A stretch of 64,000 nt of DNA from Nitrospira sp. SG-bin2. Lineage in GTDB: Bacteria > Nitrospirota > Nitrospiria > Nitrospirales > Nitrospiraceae. The notes beneath the pieces were generated by a model. The model was not told where the DNA came from. It ran no database searches and was given only the letters and a program-made list of their open reading frames with translations. Position 1 is the stretch's first letter. The number at the start of each line of letters is the position of its first letter. Below, piece after piece: positions 1 to 8,744 of this stretch. The translations under genes were made by a program, and so were the position numbers. Where the stretch lies: the NCBI GenBank assembly GCA_002083405.1, contig LVWT01000054.1, forward strand, positions 89,006 to 153,005, given 5' to 3'.

Positions 1-582
1 GCGCTGGTTGTTGTGTGGCTGGCGTCGGCGGCCGCTCCCTGCTATGCAGGTGCCCCGACGGATACGATGAAAACGACGATCGACGAGGTGCTTCGCATTG
101 TCCGTGAAAGCGACCTGAAACAGCCGAATAAGGCCGAAGAACGCCGGCGGATGCTGGAACGGGCCGTCGGAGCCCGGTTTGATTATCAAGAAATGTCGAG
201 GCGTGCGCTCGGCGCGCCGTGGAATACACTCTCTGATCAAGAGAAACAGGAATTTGTCGATCTGTTTCGAACGCTTTTGACGAATTCATATTCCGACAAG
301 ATCGAAACGTATTCCGGAGAAGGCGTGCAGTACTTGAACGAGCGCATGGAGAAGGAATATGCGGAGGTCAGGACAAAAGTGCTGTCGGGAAAGACGGAGA
401 TTCCTCTCGATTATCGGTTGATCAACAAGGGAGATGATTGGCGTGTGTATGATGTCGTGGTCGACGGCATCAGCTTGGTCAACAACTATCGTGGGCAGTT
501 CGCAAAAATCATCAAGTCCTCCTCCTACGCCGACCTTGTCGAGCAGCTTCGCAAAAAATCCGACAAACTCAAGGCGCCATAA
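1..582 (+). CDS. MlaC/Ttg2D-like phospholipid-binding protein, 5' end cut by window
   Basis: The reading frame is open from base 1, so the true start lies outside the window. The first visible residues are hydrophobic and end in an Ala-rich signal-peptide-like segment (PCYAGAPTD). The body has the pattern of the toluene-tolerance Ttg2/MlaC family: an N-terminal helix with an ERRRMLERAVGARFDY stretch, FRTLLTNSYSDKIETY, and the late VVDGISLVNNYRGQF motif. Family members carry phospholipids across the periplasm for the Mla pathway. The gene is followed after 29 bases by an outer-membrane barrel gene, which suits an envelope role. The family call rests on these motifs only. Confidence 0.85.
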   Translation, partial: ALVVVWLASAAAPCYAGAPTDTMKTTIDEVLRIVRESDLKQPNKAEERRRMLERAVGARFDYQEMSRRALGAPWNTLSDQEKQEFVDLFRTLLTNSYSDKIETYSGEGVQYLNERMEKEYAEVRTKVLSGKTEIPLDYRLINKGDDWRVYDVVVDGISLVNNYRGQFAKIIKSSSYADLVEQLRKKSDKLKAP

Positions 583-611
583 CGTCGTTTCGCGGGATTA
601 CGAGTACGTCT

Positions 612-1808
612 ATGCGCAGCCTCGTCGTCAGTATCATTCTCGTGCTGTTTGGGGCGGTCTGTCCTCCCCTATCAGACCGAGCTCATGCGGAGACGAAATA
701 CTTCCCTATCCCTGCCGTCAGCTCCAGTAAAAATGATGGCAATGATATCGGGATGATCGTGCCGGCCCTCATGACCGGGCCGGACGGAGATCTCAAGTAT
801 TTGGTCGCGCCGATGGTCATCTACAATTCGATCGTCGGCACTCGCGGCACATTGAATCTGTTCCACTATCAACCGGGCGGGAAAGAGCTCCGGGGTATTG
901 CGTCCTGGTCCGAGAAGATTGAGCGACGGTTTCTCTTAAGCTATGTGGACCCCGGTTTAAGCAACGGCCGGTATAGCGTGGCCGTCAGCGCCGCCCATTT
1001 CAAAAATGCCACGGTGCGGTTTTTCGGGATTGGTCCCGGGACTATCCAGGATGATGAGACAAATTATACAGCCTCCGAAACGAGAGCCAACTGGAAGTTC
1101 GGGATCTATGCCAATGAAGTGACGCAGATTGCGATCAGCCAGCGGTTTCGGCATATGCAGTCGATCCAGCAAGGGGCGACCTCTCTTGCCTTTACCGGAG
1201 ACATGTTCCCGGATGTGTCTGGCGTAGAGGGCGCGACGATTCTCGCCGAGCGGATCAGCTTCCATTACGATACGCGAAACAGCCTGGTCACGCCGACGGA
1301 TGGAACGGCCGTGACGGCCTATGCCGAGATCAATCACAACTTCCATAAGGGCGCGGAGCCCCTGTATTCCAGGTACGGGGTCGAAATCAAGAAGATGTTT
1401 GCGAGCGAATCCAAGCGGGCGATTCTAGTGATCCGTGGCGACCTGCAGGCCACGATCGGCACGGATGTCCCGTTTTATGAATTGAGTTCACTGGGCGGAC
1501 AGAACAATCTGCGTGGCTTCGGTGTCGACCGGTACATTGACAAGCAACTGATCGCATTCAGCGTTGAGGAACGGATTCACGTGTTACGAACCCGACTTGC
1601 CGGCGTCATCGCAGACTTTGAAATCGCGCCGTTTATCGATACCGGACAGGTGTTCAATTCGTTCAAGAATGTGGGCTTCAAAGACTATCGCATCACGCCG
1701 GGCATCGGGTTTCGAGGCATCATCCGTCCAAACGTGGTGGGACGAATCGATTACGGGTTTAGCCGGGAAGGGGGAGCGATATTCGCCGGACTCGATTTTC
1801 CCTATTAG
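612..1808 (+). CDS. BamA/Omp85-type surface antigen, outer-membrane barrel
   Basis: A 398-residue protein with an N-terminal signal peptide (hydrophobic stretch ending near HAETK) and a C-terminal half resembling the bacterial surface antigen (Omp85) barrel. The GGQNNLRGFGVDRY segment matches the GG-x-x-x-LRGF/Y element conserved in this superfamily. The chain ends with an aromatic (LDFPY), as outer-membrane barrels usually do. No POTRA repeats are evident, so it is shorter than BamA and is probably a standalone barrel of the patatin-like/TamA-like type. It lies 29 bases after the MlaC-like gene and is probably co-transcribed with it. The precise substrate is unknown. Confidence 0.75.
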   Translation: MRSLVVSIILVLFGAVCPPLSDRAHAETKYFPIPAVSSSKNDGNDIGMIVPALMTGPDGDLKYLVAPMVIYNSIVGTRGTLNLFHYQPGGKELRGIASWSEKIERRFLLSYVDPGLSNGRYSVAVSAAHFKNATVRFFGIGPGTIQDDETNYTASETRANWKFGIYANEVTQIAISQRFRHMQSIQQGATSLAFTGDMFPDVSGVEGATILAERISFHYDTRNSLVTPTDGTAVTAYAEINHNFHKGAEPLYSRYGVEIKKMFASESKRAILVIRGDLQATIGTDVPFYELSSLGGQNNLRGFGVDRYIDKQLIAFSVEERIHVLRTRLAGVIADFEIAPFIDTGQVFNSFKNVGFKDYRITPGIGFRGIIRPNVVGRIDYGFSREGGAIFAGLDFPY

Positions 1809-1985
1809 CCTGGGTGAGCCGTCGGATGCTCGTCCATATGCTTGACACCATTGGACTTTTGTGTGAAACTTCACCCCGAATTTGTATTGACCGTGTTTCA
1901 TCGTGCAGCTGCGAGCCATTGCCTCTCGAACGTTCGGTTTTCATGCACAATCGAGCAAGCAGCTGATAAAGAAGGAGCGTAGGCC

Positions 1986-3935
1986 ATGTCGATTCTGAAG
2001 AATGTTCACAGTCCGGCCGATTTGAAACGCCTGTCCCCCGAGCAGTTTCCAGCCTTGTCTCAGGAAATCCGTGAGCAGATTATCAGCGCCGTTTCCGCAG
2101 TCGGCGGACATCTGGCCTCTAACTTGGGCGTGGTGGAATTGACGGTTGCCTTGCATTACCTCTTGGATACACCTACTGACAAGATCGTTTGGGATACCAG
2201 CAACCAAAGCTATGCGCATAAACTTCTTACCGGGCGTCGCGAACAATTTCATACATTGCGGCAGTACGGCGGGCTGAGCGGATTCTGCAAGCGGGAAGAA
2301 AGTGAATACGATACGTTTAATGCCGGGCATGCAGGCACCGGGGTCTCTGCCGCGTTCGGCATGGTCGGGGCCCGTGAACAGCTGGGCCAAAAACATAAGG
2401 TCGTGTGCGTCGTGGGGGATGGCGCGATGACCGCTGGGATGACCTTAGAGGGACTGCACCATGCCGGCGGCCTAGGCAAGGACTTCTTGGTAATTTTAAA
2501 TGATAACCAGATGTCCATCTCCAAGAATGTGGGAGCCATTTCAGCCTACCTGAGCCGGACGATCACGGGTGAATTCTACGGCAAGATGCGCGAAGAAACC
2601 GGCCAACTGCTCGGCAAGATTCCTCATATCGGCCCCGATATGCAGAAATTGGCTCGCCGGGCCGAAGAATTGGCTAAGGGGGCGATTCTGCCCGGGCTGC
2701 TGTTTGAAGAATTGGGCTTCCAGTATAGCGGTCCCATCGATGGACATAACTTCGAGCATCTCCTTCCGACGATTGAAAACGTATTGAAGATGAGAGGGCC
2801 GGTTCTTCTCCACATCATCACTAAAAAGGGGCTTGGCTACGAGCCTGCCATGAAGAACCCGGTGTGGTTTCATGCATGTCCGCCGTTTGTGCGCGAAACC
2901 GGGGTGCCTGCCAAGAAGGCCGCGCGCCCGTCCTATACCGCAATTGCCATGGATACGCTGGTCAAGTTGGCCCGAGAAGACAAACGCATTGTAGCTATTA
3001 CCGCGGCGATGTGTGAAGGCACCGGACTGACGGCATTCGAGAAAGAGTTCCCGGATCGTATCTATGATGTGGGCATCGCCGAACAGCATGCCGTGACCTT
3101 TGCGGCCGGATTGGCGACACAGGGAGTGAAGCCGGTCGTGGCTATGTATGCGACCTTTCTTCAGCGAGCCTACGATCAGGTGGTGCACGATGTGGCGACA
3201 CAGAATCTTCCCGTCGTGTTTTGCATTGATCGCGGCGGGCTCGTTGCCGAAGATGGGACGACGCACCATGGCGCGTTCGACTATGCGTATCTGCGCCACG
3301 TTCCCAACATGGTCGTGATGGCGCCGAAAGATGAAAACGAGTTGCAACACATGATGAAGACTGCCGTGCAGCACAACGGTCCGATTTCCGTGCGATATCC
3401 GCGCGGGGTCAGTCTTGGCGTGACTATGGATGCGGCGCCTCAGGTATTACCCATTGGCAAAGGGGAGTTGATTAAGGATGGGACGGATGTCGCGATTATC
3501 GCGATCGGGGTGTCGGTCTGGCAGGCTCATCAGGCCGCCGAGCGTCTGGGTCAAGAAGGCGTCTCTACGGCTGTGGTGAATGCCAGATTTGCGAAGCCGC
3601 TCGATCACAAACTTATTGCTGATGTCGCGAAACGGGTCCGCTACGTTGTCACTGTTGAAGAAGGGTGCAGAATGGGCGGGTTTGGATCTGCAGTGCTTGA
3701 AACGCTGTCCGAATCCGGGGTTAACGATGTGACGACGAAGATTATTGGGCTGCCGGATTGGTATATCGAACAGGGCCCGCAAGACCTGCTGCGTGAGCGG
3801 TATGGGTTGACCGCCGAAGGCATTTACCAGAGCGTCAAGGAGCTCATCGGCAGTACGCCGGCAACGGCCAAAGGCCGGTTTACGGGTGTTGCGTCGGGAA
3901 GTCATCACCCGCTCGGAGACGAGCAGGGCAGCTGA
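1986..3935 (+). CDS. dxs: 1-deoxy-D-xylulose-5-phosphate synthase
   Basis: The 649-residue protein aligns along its length with DXS, the thiamine-diphosphate enzyme that condenses pyruvate and glyceraldehyde 3-phosphate in the first step of the MEP isoprenoid pathway. The TPP motif GDGAMTAGM begins at residue 144 and pairs with LNDNQMSIS around 171-179. The catalytic region GIAEQHAVTFAAGLA and the C-terminal transketolase domain (MGGFGSAVLE) are present. The normally invariant WDVGHQ-type motif reads WDTSNQSYAHK here, so a conserved histidine is asparagine (residue 73). The start follows a GAAGGAG ribosome site. ispG, a later step of the same pathway, is next. Confidence 0.95.
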   Translation: MSILKNVHSPADLKRLSPEQFPALSQEIREQIISAVSAVGGHLASNLGVVELTVALHYLLDTPTDKIVWDTSNQSYAHKLLTGRREQFHTLRQYGGLSGFCKREESEYDTFNAGHAGTGVSAAFGMVGAREQLGQKHKVVCVVGDGAMTAGMTLEGLHHAGGLGKDFLVILNDNQMSISKNVGAISAYLSRTITGEFYGKMREETGQLLGKIPHIGPDMQKLARRAEELAKGAILPGLLFEELGFQYSGPIDGHNFEHLLPTIENVLKMRGPVLLHIITKKGLGYEPAMKNPVWFHACPPFVRETGVPAKKAARPSYTAIAMDTLVKLAREDKRIVAITAAMCEGTGLTAFEKEFPDRIYDVGIAEQHAVTFAAGLATQGVKPVVAMYATFLQRAYDQVVHDVATQNLPVVFCIDRGGLVAEDGTTHHGAFDYAYLRHVPNMVVMAPKDENELQHMMKTAVQHNGPISVRYPRGVSLGVTMDAAPQVLPIGKGELIKDGTDVAIIAIGVSVWQAHQAAERLGQEGVSTAVVNARFAKPLDHKLIADVAKRVRYVVTVEEGCRMGGFGSAVLETLSESGVNDVTTKIIGLPDWYIEQGPQDLLRERYGLTAEGIYQSVKELIGSTPATAKGRFTGVASGSHHPLGDEQGS

Positions 3936-3984
3936 TTGGAAGACGCGAGGGGTGAACGGTAAGGGGTAAGGCGAAAGACGTCGA

Positions 3985-5169
3985 ATGCATATCGCACGAA
4001 GAAAAACTCGGCAGGTTCAGGTCGGCAAGGTCAAGGTCGGCGGCGATGCGCCGGTGTCCGTACAGTCGATGTGCTCGACCGACACGCGGGATGTTGGAAA
4101 GACCGTCGAGCAGATTCTCCAGCTGGAAGCTGCCGGGTGTGAAATTATCCGCGTGGCCGTGCCGGATGAGGAAGCCGCGGCAGTTCTTCCTCAGATCAAA
4201 GCGGCGATGACGGTGCCGTTGATCGCGGACATTCACTTTGATTACCGGCTTGCGTTGAAATCTGCGGCAGTCGTCGATTGTGTCCGTATCAATCCCGGCA
4301 ACATCGGCGCCTGGTGGAAAGTTGAAGAAGTGATCAAAGCAGTCAATGATCATGGTATTCCGATCCGAGTCGGCGTCAACGGAGGTTCGCTCGAACGACC
4401 GCTGCTGGATAAGTACGGATGGCCTTCTCCTGAAGCGCTCTCCGAATCGGCGCTCAACGCGGTGCATGCACTGGAAGACGTCGGCTTTACCAACATGAAG
4501 GTGTCGCTCAAGGCCTCCGATGTCAAGCACGCCATCGATGCCTACTGGCTCTTTGCGATGCAGTCCGATTATCCTCTGCATATCGGCATTACGGAAGCCG
4601 GTACGGCCATGACCGGTGCCGTAAAGTCGGCGATGGGGCTGGGTTATTTGTTGGCCCAGGGGATCGGCGATACGCTTCGGGTTTCGCTCGCCGCTGATCC
4701 GGTGGAGGAAGTCAAGGTCGGATTCGAGATTTTGAAATCTCTGGAGCTCCGCCACCGCGGGATCAACGTGATCGCTTGCCCGACGTGCGGTCGTGTGGAG
4801 ATTGACGTCGTGCGTATGGCGAATGAGCTGGAAAAGAAACTGGGCCATATCAAAACTCCGTTGAATGTTTCGGTGCTCGGCTGTGTGGTCAACGGTATCG
4901 GAGAGGGCAAGGAAGCCGACATCGGCATTGCCGGCGGCGAGGGCAAAGGGATTCTGTTCAAGAAGGGCAAGCTCGTTCGGAAGGTGCCGATGGAAGAATT
5001 GATGGACACGCTGATTCAAGAAGTAGAACAGCTGGCCAAGGAAAAAGAAGCCGAGGGGAACGGAGAGGTAGTTGTTCCTGTCGAGTCAGAGGGCTGGGAA
5101 CCGCTCGCTGCCCAGTCGAACCAACCCTCGACGCTTGGCAAAGAAATTCCAGTATTGCCCCGCCGGTAA
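3985..5169 (+). CDS. ispG: 4-hydroxy-3-methylbut-2-enyl diphosphate synthase (MEP pathway)
   Basis: A 394-residue GcpE/IspG protein. It converts methylerythritol cyclodiphosphate to HMBPP using a [4Fe-4S] cluster. The cluster ligands are visible as the CPTCGR motif and as GCVVNGIGEG further on. The N-terminal TIM-barrel signature (VGGDAPVSVQSM, ADIHFDYRLAL, RINPGNIG) is intact, and this is the short bacterial form without the plant-type insertion. It sits 49 bases after dxs on the same strand, so two MEP steps are probably co-expressed. A Glu/Lys-rich extension of about 45 residues after the last conserved block is unusual but looks unstructured. Confidence 0.95.
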   Translation: MHIARRKTRQVQVGKVKVGGDAPVSVQSMCSTDTRDVGKTVEQILQLEAAGCEIIRVAVPDEEAAAVLPQIKAAMTVPLIADIHFDYRLALKSAAVVDCVRINPGNIGAWWKVEEVIKAVNDHGIPIRVGVNGGSLERPLLDKYGWPSPEALSESALNAVHALEDVGFTNMKVSLKASDVKHAIDAYWLFAMQSDYPLHIGITEAGTAMTGAVKSAMGLGYLLAQGIGDTLRVSLAADPVEEVKVGFEILKSLELRHRGINVIACPTCGRVEIDVVRMANELEKKLGHIKTPLNVSVLGCVVNGIGEGKEADIGIAGGEGKGILFKKGKLVRKVPMEELMDTLIQEVEQLAKEKEAEGNGEVVVPVESEGWEPLAAQSNQPSTLGKEIPVLPRR

Positions 5170-5295
5170 GCGTCCCTGTTGAGAAGATCGTCACCCCGCC
5201 GTGTGAGTCAGCCCCCGGATTCTCCATCGTCAAGAACAGTCGATAGAGTTTTTCGGTGGTGGTTCTGAGTGCGCTGACCGAAGGAATCGAAACCC

Positions 5296-6615
5296 ATGGG
5301 CCATTGGATCGGTGAGTTCCTCAGGGCGCCTCTTTTTGCGCGCCTGCTCAACGTCGGCCTCGTGATCGCCGCGGTGGTGCACGGATACATCATCTCATTC
5401 GGGCGGTCGTTTCACTTTCGGGACATCGATATTCACCGTGAGATCGGAAGGCGCTTTCTCTCAGGAGAATATCTCTATGCCAATGACTATTGTTATATGT
5501 ATTTGCCGACCACCGGCATCTACTTCGCTCCCTTGCTCGTTCTGGACAGAAACCCAAGTTTGGCCTTGCGCTACGCCGTCGCCGTCGGATGCTTGGTTCT
5601 CACCATCCGATTCATGCACCGCATGCTATTGGGTGCCGACGCGCTGACAGGTGGGCGTCTTCTGCTGCTCGGTGCAGGCGCTGGGGCGTTGACGCTGCAA
5701 TTCATCTTGAATGATCTCGACGACGGCGGGCCGCATCTCATGTTGCTGGGCATTCTGACCGGCGGGATCTATGCGATATGGACCGGAAAAGAACGGCTAG
5801 GCGCGGCCATGGTCGGGCTCGGTATCGTACTCAAAATCACCCCGTCGCTTTTCGTGATCCTGTTTCTATGGAAACGGCAGTGGCGTGTCGCCGCATACAC
5901 GGTGCTGGCTACGCTAACCTGGATCGTGCTGCCTGTTCTGTATATGGGGCCTACGAGTTGGTGGGAGCATCACAGCGAATGGACGCAGAATGCTGTGTTG
6001 TCTGTGCTGGATCGGCAAGCAGAAGGCCGGCAAGAAAACGAATTGCAAAAGGCCAATCTCTCGCTCCGGCATACCATGCTGCGGTATTTGGTCACCTATC
6101 CGCCGACGCACCGGCTTCGCCAGGTGGACCCCGGATACAAGCCGGTGATGGATCTGCCGTCCTCGGCTGCAAACACGATGGTTGCTATCGCAGGGCTCGG
6201 TCTGCTCGGGCTCTTCGCGTGGTCCAGCCGGCGTCCGTTCCAAGGGCCTGGAGATCCTACGTGGGCGAGGGATTGCGCCGGGACCTTGATGCTGGCCCTA
6301 TTCTTCTCTCCCATCACCTGGGATCAGCATCTGGTCTGGATGATACCCGCGGCGTTTATTGTCGTCGCGGCTGCGGCGCAAGCGAGCGGCGGGTTGAGCC
6401 GCGCCGGCTATGCCGTGCTGGCCGCCTATATCGTGCTCACGATGGTGCTGAATTATGAAGTCGTCGGCAGAGCCAATTGGGAGGCGCTGAAAAGCTACCA
6501 CCATCTGGGCATTGCGATGCTGATGTTATTCGGGCTCTTGCTTGCAAGTGCAGGTGCGCAACGCGGGCGTTTGTCGTTTCTCTCCGGATCGTCCGGCATG
6601 GCCGGCAAGGGCTAG
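5296..6615 (+). CDS. Multi-pass membrane glycosyltransferase, GT87/DUF2029-like
   Basis: A 439-residue hydrophobic protein with about ten predicted membrane segments. The N-terminal region has an early DIDIHREIGRRFLSGEYLY stretch that resembles the acidic catalytic loop of GT-C polyprenyl-phosphate mannosyltransferases (GT87, DUF2029). The GAAMVGLGIVLKITPSLFV and SPITWDQHLVWMIPAAFIV segments are also typical of that group. Such enzymes add sugars to extracytoplasmic lipids or polymers from lipid-linked donors. The substrate cannot be told from sequence. A tRNA-Cys gene follows about 60 bases downstream. Confidence 0.65.
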   Translation: MGHWIGEFLRAPLFARLLNVGLVIAAVVHGYIISFGRSFHFRDIDIHREIGRRFLSGEYLYANDYCYMYLPTTGIYFAPLLVLDRNPSLALRYAVAVGCLVLTIRFMHRMLLGADALTGGRLLLLGAGAGALTLQFILNDLDDGGPHLMLLGILTGGIYAIWTGKERLGAAMVGLGIVLKITPSLFVILFLWKRQWRVAAYTVLATLTWIVLPVLYMGPTSWWEHHSEWTQNAVLSVLDRQAEGRQENELQKANLSLRHTMLRYLVTYPPTHRLRQVDPGYKPVMDLPSSAANTMVAIAGLGLLGLFAWSSRRPFQGPGDPTWARDCAGTLMLALFFSPITWDQHLVWMIPAAFIVVAAAAQASGGLSRAGYAVLAAYIVLTMVLNYEVVGRANWEALKSYHHLGIAMLMLFGLLLASAGAQRGRLSFLSGSSGMAGKG

Positions 6616-6632
6616 CCCGTCGGACTATCGTG

Positions 6633-6662
6633 TTGTGTTCAAGAAATGGAAACGACTATAAT
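6633..6662 (+). promoter_or_regulatory. Promoter of tRNA-Cys
   Basis: TTGTGT at 6633-6638 and a perfect TATAAT at 6657-6662 are separated by 18 bases. The -10 box ends 13 bases before the mature tRNA start. Confidence 0.6.
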
Positions 6663-6675
6663 GCCGCCCTCGCGA

Positions 6676-6750
6676 GGCGCCGTACCCAAGTGGTAAGGGA
6701 GCAGTCTGCAAAACTGCGATGCGGCGGTTCGAACCCGCCCGGCGCCTCCA
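6676..6750 (+). tRNA. tRNA-Cys (anticodon GCA)
   Basis: Cloverleaf read by eye. The acceptor stem GGCGCCG (6676-6682) pairs with CGGCGCC (6740-6746), the anticodon stem is GCAGT/ACTGC with loop CTGCAAA, giving anticodon GCA, and the T arm is GGCGG-TTCGAAC-CCGCC. The discriminator base is T (U73), the identity base expected for tRNA-Cys, and CCA is encoded. The downstream hairpin begins at the last base of CCA. Confidence 0.96.
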
Positions 6751-6795
6751 ACGTTCGCCTTTCGGCGAACGTTGTCCTGAACCTGTCGAAGGGCA
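6750..6795 (+). repeat. Hairpin plus dispersed-repeat-like tail after tRNA-Cys
   Basis: AACGTTCGCC (6750-6759) and GGCGAACGTT (6764-6773) form a perfect 10-bp stem with a 4-base loop. It is followed by TGTCCTGAACCTGTCGAAGG, a sequence resembling short intergenic repeats seen in many GC-rich genomes. It may stop tRNA transcription, although no clear T run follows. The repeat status comes from memory of similar sequences and was not tested. Confidence 0.45.
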
Positions 6796-6933
6796 AACCA
6801 CATACTCACCATTGTATAAACACCTCCAGCATCTGAGTCCTTAAATACAGAGCTTGCTCGACCCTGTGGGATAGATACCTTCTGTCCTGCCAGCCCATCT
6901 GCTGGGCATTGCATTTCATATCTTGGCAAGGAA

Positions 6934-6962
6934 ATTGACGTGTGCCGAGGGGGATGTTAGAA
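6934..6962 (+). promoter_or_regulatory. Sigma-70-type promoter of hpnH
   Basis: TTGACG (6934-6939) and TAGAAT (6957-6962) with 17-base spacing lie about 75 bases ahead of the hpnH start codon, leaving a short 5' leader. Confidence 0.65.
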
Positions 6963-7039
6963 TCCGACCGCTTGTAAGCTTCTCGTCCGGCGGGGATTCG
7001 CCGCCGATATCGCTACAGATTGAGCAGAAGGAGACTGGA

Positions 7040-8056
7040 ATGGCCGTTCCCGTATCTCAAATGTATACCGTTGCCAGCTATGTTCTCTCGAAGAAACTGA
7101 AGGGTATTAAGCGGTATCCTCTGGTATTGATGCTCGAACCATTGTTCCGCTGCAACCTGGCTTGTGCCGGCTGTGGCAAGATCCAGTATCCCGACCATAT
7201 TCTTGATAAACGATTGACCCCGGAGCAGTGCTGGGCTGCGGCAGAGGAATGCGGTGCGCCGATTGTCGCAGTTCCCGGCGGTGAGCCGCTCATCCATCCG
7301 GAGATCGGGCGGATCGTCGAGGGGTTGGTGGCCCAGAAGCGGTATCTCTATGTCTGTACCAATGCCATCTTACTGGAGCGTAAACTGAAAGAGTTCAAGC
7401 CGTCGCAGTATCTGACCTTCAGTGTTCACATGGACGGATTGAAGAACGAGCATGATCTGGCCGTCTGCCGAGACGGGGTGTACGAGGTCGCTGTCAAGGC
7501 GATCAAGGAAGCCTTGAGGTTAGGCCATCGGGTGACCACGAATACCACGCTGTTCGACGATGCGAATCCGGATCGGGTGCGCCAGTTCTTCGATGAAATG
7601 ATGGCCCTCGGCGTCGAAGGCATGATGATTTCTCCCGGCTATAGCTATCAAAAGGCTCCGGATAAGCAGCATTTCTTGAAGAAGGCCAAGACTCAAGAGC
7701 TGTTCTCGAAGATCCTCAGCAGGCCTAAGGGGTCTTGGAAGTTCAATCAGTCTCCGCTTTTTCTGGATTTTCTGATGGGGAAAAAGGAATATCAGTGCAC
7801 GCCCTGGGGGAATCCCACGTACAACGTGTTCGGTTGGCAGAAGCCCTGCTATCTCTTGCAGGAGGGATATGCAAAAACCTTCCGGGAACTGTTGGAGACC
7901 ACCGAATGGCAGAATTACGGCACGAGTAAGAACGAGAAGTGCGCCGAATGTATGGTCCATTGTGGGTATGAGCCTTCGGCGGTGAGCGATACGTTTGGCA
8001 CGGTGTCAGGTTTTGCGCGCACGGCGAAGTTGACCTTGCTGCCCACCTCGCGATGA
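7040..8056 (+). CDS. hpnH: Hopanoid biosynthesis radical SAM protein HpnH
   Basis: A 338-residue radical SAM enzyme. The [4Fe-4S]/SAM motif is C38-x3-C42-x2-C45 (FRCNLACAGCGK), with the GGEPL loop of the family further on. HpnH attaches the 5'-deoxyadenosyl group to diploptene, making adenosylhopane, the precursor of extended hopanoids. The C-terminal cysteines (KCAECMVHCGYEPSA) match the HpnH ending. The start chosen is the ATG at 7040, which follows AGAAGGAGA and gives the usual length; the frame is open further upstream but that part is not family-like. A promoter with good -35 and -10 boxes lies just upstream. Confidence 0.93.
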   Translation: MAVPVSQMYTVASYVLSKKLKGIKRYPLVLMLEPLFRCNLACAGCGKIQYPDHILDKRLTPEQCWAAAEECGAPIVAVPGGEPLIHPEIGRIVEGLVAQKRYLYVCTNAILLERKLKEFKPSQYLTFSVHMDGLKNEHDLAVCRDGVYEVAVKAIKEALRLGHRVTTNTTLFDDANPDRVRQFFDEMMALGVEGMMISPGYSYQKAPDKQHFLKKAKTQELFSKILSRPKGSWKFNQSPLFLDFLMGKKEYQCTPWGNPTYNVFGWQKPCYLLQEGYAKTFRELLETTEWQNYGTSKNEKCAECMVHCGYEPSAVSDTFGTVSGFARTAKLTLLPTSR

Positions 8057-8144
8057 CTATGTCCGTGAAGCGTCCATCGGATCCTGTCGCTTGCAAGAGT
8101 TGTCGGCGCTTCGCGAGGCACGTGTCACGAACGATGAATGCAAG

Positions 8145-8537
8145 ATGACCGACACGAAGAACCACACGCCCAGTGCGCCGGAGTCACTCGAAGGCCGTAA
8201 GTTTACGCCGGCTACGGAACAAGAAAGAGCGGAGGCCATTGAGTTTGCGTTCGACTACCGTGGTGATGTGACACTCGGGCTTACGTCGGGCGAATCGATC
8301 GTGGGATTTCTTTTCAACCGCCACGCCAGCGGCGAGCTTCCGACCATCGAATTCTTTCCCCAGGACGATCCCTCTCCTCGCACCATCGCCTACGCGTCGA
8401 TCGCGTCGATTGCCTTTACCGGTGAAGACACGGCGAACGGGAAGTCGTATGAAGCGTGGGCGTCGAAAAAAGAGTCTGAACGCCGTGTGGAGGCCGCTCG
8501 CGTCGAAGAAGATGCGCGCATGCGCGGACTCCTCTGA
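8145..8537 (+). CDS. Conserved-looking hypothetical protein, beta-rich
   Basis: A 130-residue acidic protein with no motif I recognise. The middle (FAFDYRGDVTLGLTSGES, then IVGFLFNR, then TIEFFPQDDP and TIAYASIASIAFTGED) alternates hydrophobic and polar residues like a small beta barrel, loosely Sm-like. The C-terminus is a charged helix (KKESERRVEAARVEEDARM). There is no signal peptide. The start is uncertain: ATG 8145 is preferred, since the 18 residues further upstream look noncoding. It follows hpnH by about 90 bases. Confidence 0.6.
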   Translation: MTDTKNHTPSAPESLEGRKFTPATEQERAEAIEFAFDYRGDVTLGLTSGESIVGFLFNRHASGELPTIEFFPQDDPSPRTIAYASIASIAFTGEDTANGKSYEAWASKKESERRVEAARVEEDARMRGLL

Positions 8538-8634
8538 ACCGTGGCTTCCGTTTCCCTCCCCTCAGTCTTCTAGGAGTCGGTCAGACCACCCAGAAACACT
8601 ATCAGTTTCTGCTCAATACCGCCCATTCCTGTCG

Positions 8635-8663
8635 TTGACAAACAGGGGGGCCTATGTTAAAAA
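8635..8663 (+). promoter_or_regulatory. Promoter upstream of the surface protein gene
   Basis: A consensus TTGACA (8635-8640) and TAAAAA (8658-8663), separated by 17 bases that include a run of six G, precede the gene that starts at 8745. Confidence 0.5.
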
Positions 8664-8744
8664 ATCGCGCTCTAAACTTATAGGTGCTCGTCGTAGTGAA
8701 GTGTGCAGTTTTGTGAAAGTCGAGCTCGCGAGCGACCGGTAAGA

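Noticed and set aside
6639..6929. A minus-strand frame across tRNA-Cys
   Set aside because: Overlaps the tRNA and its promoter and has no ribosome site.
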